16,649 bases of DNA, from positions 1-16,649 of the forward strand of contig QMVQ01000012.1 of NCBI GenBank assembly GCA_003661185.1, written 5' to 3'. The notes beneath the pieces are model-generated. The model saw only the letters and a list, made by a program, of their open reading frames with translations, was not told the origin of the DNA and ran no database searches. The translations under genes and the position numbers were made by a program. Positions 13,462 to 16,649 of the stretch are shown piece by piece; position 1 is the stretch's first letter, and each line of letters opens with the position of its first letter. This DNA is from Candidatus Alkanophagales archaeon. GTDB taxonomy: Archaea > Halobacteriota > Syntropharchaeia > Alkanophagales > B39-G2.

Positions 13462-15369
13462 ATGGGCGAGGAGGAAAAGAAATCAAAGTTGAAATACAAG
13501 ACGGAGGTGGAGTGGGGCGAGGTCGGCGATACTTTCAGGAAAGTGGAGGTTAAGGCGGGTGAGGAGCGTCTGTTCCACTGGGACGACACTGCGATTACAG
13601 GAATAAAGAAGGCTGAAGAGACTGCTTACCGTTTTGACCCTATGAAGCTCAGAGACCTTGTTATCGAAACCGAGAAGCAGCGTGAGATTTACGACGCTAT
13701 GGCGAAGATGTTCAGAGCGTCACCTATGGACGTTATCGACCACGAAGCCTACCGGCACGGCGGCATCCAGCAGTCGAAGGCAAAGCGGGAATTCGTGGAG
13801 TGGGGCAGGCGGATTGCGCTTGAAAGAGGCATTCCGCAGTACAATAGAGAAGTTGGCATCCCTCTCGGGCAGAGGTATATCGAGCCTGTTCTGATAAGTG
13901 GTACGGACATTTTAATCGAACACGACGAGCTGAACTTCTATAACAACTGTGCGGCACATCAGATGATAGATGATGTAAAAAGGACGGTAATCGTCGGCTT
14001 GGACGTGCCGCACCGTGTTATCCAACTGCGGCTTGGCAAGGAAATTTCGCCAGAATCCATGAACTTGTTCATGGAGACATTGCAGCACACGCTCTCTGGT
14101 GGCGCTGTCATCCAAGAGCACATGGCTGAGACGCACCCGTGGCTCTCAAGAGACGCTTATGCCAAAGTGATGACTGGTAACGACGACCTGAAGGCGCAAT
14201 TCGACCGCCGCTGGGTCCTTGACCCGGACAAGGAGTTCCACCCTGAGAAGGCAGAAATGTTGAAGAAAGGCATAGGTGACAGGCTATTCGTGGCGAACCA
14301 CGTGCACACGCTCCGAGGCAGAATTACCGACGGCGGCTCTCAGGTGAGAGCGTCTGCGATTGCCATCGTCATGGCGTTCTGTGCTGCATATAGGCTCATC
14401 GGCGAGTCCGTCTTGTCAGACCTTGCGTATTCGGCAAAGCACGCACAGGCGTTCTTCATGGGCTTGCCAACGTGGCAAAGCCGTGCAAGACCGCCGAACG
14501 AGCCGGGCGGCGTCCCGTGGGGCTTCGTCGCAGACTTCTGTGCCAACGATGCCGAACTACCGCCGGTGCCTTTCTTGAAGGCGGCGGTCGATGACGAAGC
14601 CTTTGGCAAGCGGCTGACCGACGCCACCATAGAGGCTGCGATGATACACCAGGTCTTCCACGATTCTTGTTGGTATGGCGTCTATATGTCAGGCGGTCTG
14701 GGCTTCCCGAGCGCAAACACGATTCTAACGATGGGCAACGCTTTTACGGATTGGCTGCATAGGCTTGTTGAACTTGTGCACACAAACTTCCAAGGACACG
14801 AACGGGTGCCTGACAAGTGGGATGTCGTAAAGACGTTCATAGACATGGCTGGCACCTACGTCATGGAGACTTTCGAGAAATATCCGACGCTGCTTGAGGC
14901 GTTCTGGGGTGGTGCCCTGCGGATGGGTCTCATGTCAGGCGTCGGCGGCGCGCTGGCAGCACTGCTCACAGGCGACTCCGTGATGGGCAAGATGGGCTTC
15001 CATTACGCTATTGCGAACATCGCAAAGGAGGGCTGGATGCGCACCGGCTGGGGTGGACAGGAGACGCAAGACCATATAGGTCCTGGCAACTTGTGCTCGC
15101 TGCGTGGTGAGGAGGGCGGCTTGCCCGAGCTCCTCGGACCAAACGTCCCATACGTTTCATACACAGTAGCACACAACCAAGGCTTTATAATATACTCAGC
15201 GATGCTCGGTAGAGGCTCGGCATGGGCAACGTCGCCGCTCATCAAACTTACATTCGCCGACCCCGACCTCGTCTTCGACTTCAGGCGTCCATGCCTGATG
15301 TATGCGAAGGGCGGACTCCACGAGTTCGAGCCTGCCGGCGAGAGAGACATCATAAGACCTGCAAGGTAA
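13462..15369 (+). CDS. mcrA: Highly divergent methyl/alkyl-coenzyme M reductase alpha subunit (McrA/AcrA-like)
   Basis: A 635-residue homologue of McrA, which binds nickel cofactor F430 and makes or activates CoM thioethers. Homology runs from about residue 100 (GGIQQSKAKREFVEWG, ERGIPQYN, PLGQR) to the C-terminus (FEPAGERDIIRPAR). Conserved against the Methanothermobacter enzyme, numbered from memory, are Gln218 (Ni ligand Gln147, AVIQEHMAETHP), Lys326-His327 (AKHAQ, 256-257), Arg287 (225), Arg341 (271), Phe415 (330), Gly532 (thioglycine 445) and Val569 (482). Substituted are Tyr333 to Ala418, Tyr444 to Gly531, Phe443 to Trp530, Arg270 to Ser340, Gln400 to Val507, Cys452 to Ile539 and Asn481 to Thr568. 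It has about 70 extra N-terminal residues and an insertion of some 15 near 360-385. The start has an AGGAGGGG and a strong TATA box. No mcrB or mcrG is adjacent. CoM alkyl reductase is likely; substrate and direction are unknown. Confidence 0.9.
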   Translation: MGEEEKKSKLKYKTEVEWGEVGDTFRKVEVKAGEERLFHWDDTAITGIKKAEETAYRFDPMKLRDLVIETEKQREIYDAMAKMFRASPMDVIDHEAYRHGGIQQSKAKREFVEWGRRIALERGIPQYNREVGIPLGQRYIEPVLISGTDILIEHDELNFYNNCAAHQMIDDVKRTVIVGLDVPHRVIQLRLGKEISPESMNLFMETLQHTLSGGAVIQEHMAETHPWLSRDAYAKVMTGNDDLKAQFDRRWVLDPDKEFHPEKAEMLKKGIGDRLFVANHVHTLRGRITDGGSQVRASAIAIVMAFCAAYRLIGESVLSDLAYSAKHAQAFFMGLPTWQSRARPPNEPGGVPWGFVADFCANDAELPPVPFLKAAVDDEAFGKRLTDATIEAAMIHQVFHDSCWYGVYMSGGLGFPSANTILTMGNAFTDWLHRLVELVHTNFQGHERVPDKWDVVKTFIDMAGTYVMETFEKYPTLLEAFWGGALRMGLMSGVGGALAALLTGDSVMGKMGFHYAIANIAKEGWMRTGWGGQETQDHIGPGNLCSLRGEEGGLPELLGPNVPYVSYTVAHNQGFIIYSAMLGRGSAWATSPLIKLTFADPDLVFDFRRPCLMYAKGGLHEFEPAGERDIIRPAR

Positions 15370-15391
15370 TTTTCCCAATTTTTCCTTTTTT
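15370..15391 (+). terminator. T-rich terminator after the McrA-like gene
   Basis: Three pyrimidine/T runs, the last with seven Ts (15385-15391), follow the stop codon directly. The cutA ATG comes four bases later, so cutA is probably expressed weakly by read-through. Confidence 0.55.
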
Positions 15392-15394
15392 GAT

Positions 15395-15721
15395 ATGCAG
15401 AACGTCGTTGTTTTCTGCACATCAAAACCCGATGAGGCGGAGCGTATCGCAAAGTTCGTTGTCGAAAAGCGGCTGGTTGCCTGTGTGAACGTCATCGCAA
15501 GCGTCCGCTCCTTCTTCTGGTGGCACGACGCTATGCAGGACGAGGAAGAGAGCCTACTTATAATGAAAACCACTGAAGACCGACTGGACGAGCTTATAAA
15601 GCACATCAAAGAAATACACAGCTACGAAGTCCCTGAAATCATAGCGCTCCCAATAATCAGGGGCTACAATGCATATTTGGAGTGGCTGCGGAACGCCGTC
15701 GGAGCGCCTCACAACGACTAA
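15395..15721 (+). CDS. cutA: CutA1 divalent-cation tolerance protein
   Basis: A 108-residue protein with the complete CutA1 pattern: the first strand VVVFCTSKPDEAERIA, KRLVACVNVI (Cys30), the SVRSFFWWHDA hairpin, EESLLIMKTT, then YEVPEIIALPI and the closing NAYLEWL. CutA1 forms a very stable ferredoxin-like trimer. It is linked to copper tolerance in bacteria, but its true role is unclear. The ATG at 15395 follows the oligo-T tract and has no visible Shine-Dalgarno sequence. It lies 25 bp after the McrA-like gene; a functional link is not implied. Confidence 0.92.
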   Translation: MQNVVVFCTSKPDEAERIAKFVVEKRLVACVNVIASVRSFFWWHDAMQDEEESLLIMKTTEDRLDELIKHIKEIHSYEVPEIIALPIIRGYNAYLEWLRNAVGAPHND

Positions 15722-15749
15722 TCTTAATACAGACAGTTTCGGCGGGGTT

Positions 15750-15775
15750 AAAAGCAAAAGCAACAAAAAGAAAAG
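15750..15775 (-). terminator. T-rich tract downstream of the polyferredoxin gene
   Basis: Read on the minus strand, CTTTTCTTTTTGTTGCTTTT follows the stop codon of the Fe-S protein. It fits oligo-T termination between two convergent genes. Confidence 0.5.
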
Positions 15776-15776
15776 C

Positions 15777-16649
15777 TCATTTAAGCTTTGAAATCATATT
15801 TTCTACGGCGGCAAACATTTTATCTTGCTTTTCGGCGGAAACCCACACCCAGTCGAATCTCTCGCCGAGCCCTATGCCTTCGAGCATCGCCTTCAGCTCT
15901 TTGAATCTGAATTCCGCCCAAAAGTTGCCGGAGACGAAGTGGCACTCGCCATGCTCACAGCCGAGGACGAGGACGCCATCCACGCCGCCCTTCAGAGCCT
16001 CAAGTATATAATTGTTGTCAAGCCCGCCGGTGCACATGAGTTTGACAAGCCGCACATTCTCGTATTTCTCAGCAATGCCAGCCTCCTCGGCGCCGCACCA
16101 CGTGCACGAAAATACCAGAACTCTCGGGCGGCGCTCCGCACCTTTTAACTCCTCCACTGCAGCTCTTACTCTTTCAAGAACGGCATCCTTGGAATGAAGC
16201 CGCATGTCCAAAGCGTAGGCGGGGCACGTCGCGGCGCAGGTGCCGCAGCCCTTGCAAAGCGTCACGTCAATGCTCGGCGTCCACTTTATTCCGTCGCTCT
16301 TCGTCAACTTTATAGCGTTAAAGGCGCAGACCGCCTCGCACCAACCGCAGGAAATGCAGCGCATTGCATTCACAAGCTCGGAAGCAACGCTTGCGTCTTC
16401 CACAAGCACTTTCAACTCTTCTTTGTCAGTCACGACGACGCTGTAGCGTTCGGTCATTTTCACAGCACTCAACGGGTAGCAAAACGCAGCGCACTGCCCG
16501 CAAAATATGCAGCTTGCGTGCCAGAACTCGATTTTCCGGCTGCTGCCATCATCCTCGACGGTTATTGCACGGGCGGGGCAGACCGCCGCACAAACGCCGC
16601 ACACCGTGCACTTATCAGCATCTACTTCAGGCAAGCCTCTGAAGCCCTC
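15777..16649 (-). CDS. Polyferredoxin fused to an MvhD-like domain (possibly 5' partial)
   Basis: The protein carries four ferredoxin-type [4Fe-4S] motifs. Counting from the TTG at 16634, they start at Cys9 (CTVCGVCAAVCP), Cys42 (CIFCGQCAAFC), Cys93 (CISCGWCEAVC) and Cys127 (CKGCGTCAATCP). From about residue 170 an MvhD-type domain follows with Cys177 and Cys180 (FSCTWCG), Cys201 (LMCTGG), and Cys226 and Cys231 (GCEHGECHFVSGN). MvhD is the [2Fe-2S] subunit that passes electrons from a hydrogenase or dehydrogenase to heterodisulfide reductase HdrA. The fusion suggests an adaptor between ferredoxin-like donors and Hdr. The frame stays open to the window edge (EGFRGLPEVD), so the start may lie outside and the protein could be longer; the TTG at 16634 is only a fallback. 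It ends convergently with cutA. Confidence 0.82.
   Translation of the reverse strand, partial: EGFRGLPEVDADKCTVCGVCAAVCPARAITVEDDGSSRKIEFWHASCIFCGQCAAFCYPLSAVKMTERYSVVVTDKEELKVLVEDASVASELVNAMRCISCGWCEAVCAFNAIKLTKSDGIKWTPSIDVTLCKGCGTCAATCPAYALDMRLHSKDAVLERVRAAVEELKGAERRPRVLVFSCTWCGAEEAGIAEKYENVRLVKLMCTGGLDNNYILEALKGGVDGVLVLGCEHGECHFVSGNFWAEFRFKELKAMLEGIGLGERFDWVWVSAEKQDKMFAAVENMISKLK

Overview
This window comes from a strictly anaerobic archaeon. Its gene starts carry archaeal TATA boxes, one gene appears leaderless, and the families are archaeal (geranylgeranyl-reductase-like flavoprotein, JAMM protease, ADP-forming acyl-CoA synthetase alpha subunit, MvhD-type Fe-S protein). The centrepiece is a very divergent methyl-coenzyme M reductase alpha subunit (McrA) at 13462-15369, next to a YcaO gene. 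McrA proteins this divergent are best known from alkane-oxidising archaea that use alkyl-CoM reductases (Syntrophoarchaeia and relatives). Placing the host there is an inference, not something the sequence proves.

Layout. 2-2492: the end of a THUMP-like-domain methyltransferase, a convergent FAD-dependent reductase and a YIP1-type membrane protein. 2541-4312: a small JAMM protease gene, then a tnpB-only transposon of IS608 type whose two ends can be read to the base. 4424-10346, all on the minus strand and mostly overlapping or tightly spaced: an ADP-forming acyl-CoA synthetase alpha subunit, a receiver-domain protein, a short-chain dehydrogenase, two subunits of the benzoyl-CoA reductase / 2-hydroxyacyl-CoA dehydratase family, and their ATP-dependent activator. 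10499-15369, plus strand, transcribed divergently from a 152-bp gap: two proteins I cannot assign (151 and 380 residues), a frameshifted YcaO gene, and the McrA-like gene with its own strong promoter. 15395-16649: cutA, then a convergent polyferredoxin fused to an MvhD-like domain that runs off the window.

How the parts may work together. YcaO proteins make the thioglycine of McrA, and the acceptor glycine is conserved here (Gly532), so the YcaO-McrA pairing makes sense. The McrA-like protein keeps the F430 axial glutamine but appears to have lost both active-site tyrosines and one coenzyme B arginine. No McrB or McrG is recognisable in the window; two unknown proteins stand beside it instead. 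The opposite operon encodes low-potential CoA-thioester radical chemistry, an alcohol/ketone dehydrogenase and CoA-ester energy conservation. The polyferredoxin-MvhD protein could link electrons to heterodisulfide reductase. A plausible but unproven reading is a catabolic island that activates an unusual substrate as a CoM thioether and then degrades it as CoA esters.

No tRNA, rRNA or CRISPR array was recognised. No gene-free stretch exceeds about 160 bp.
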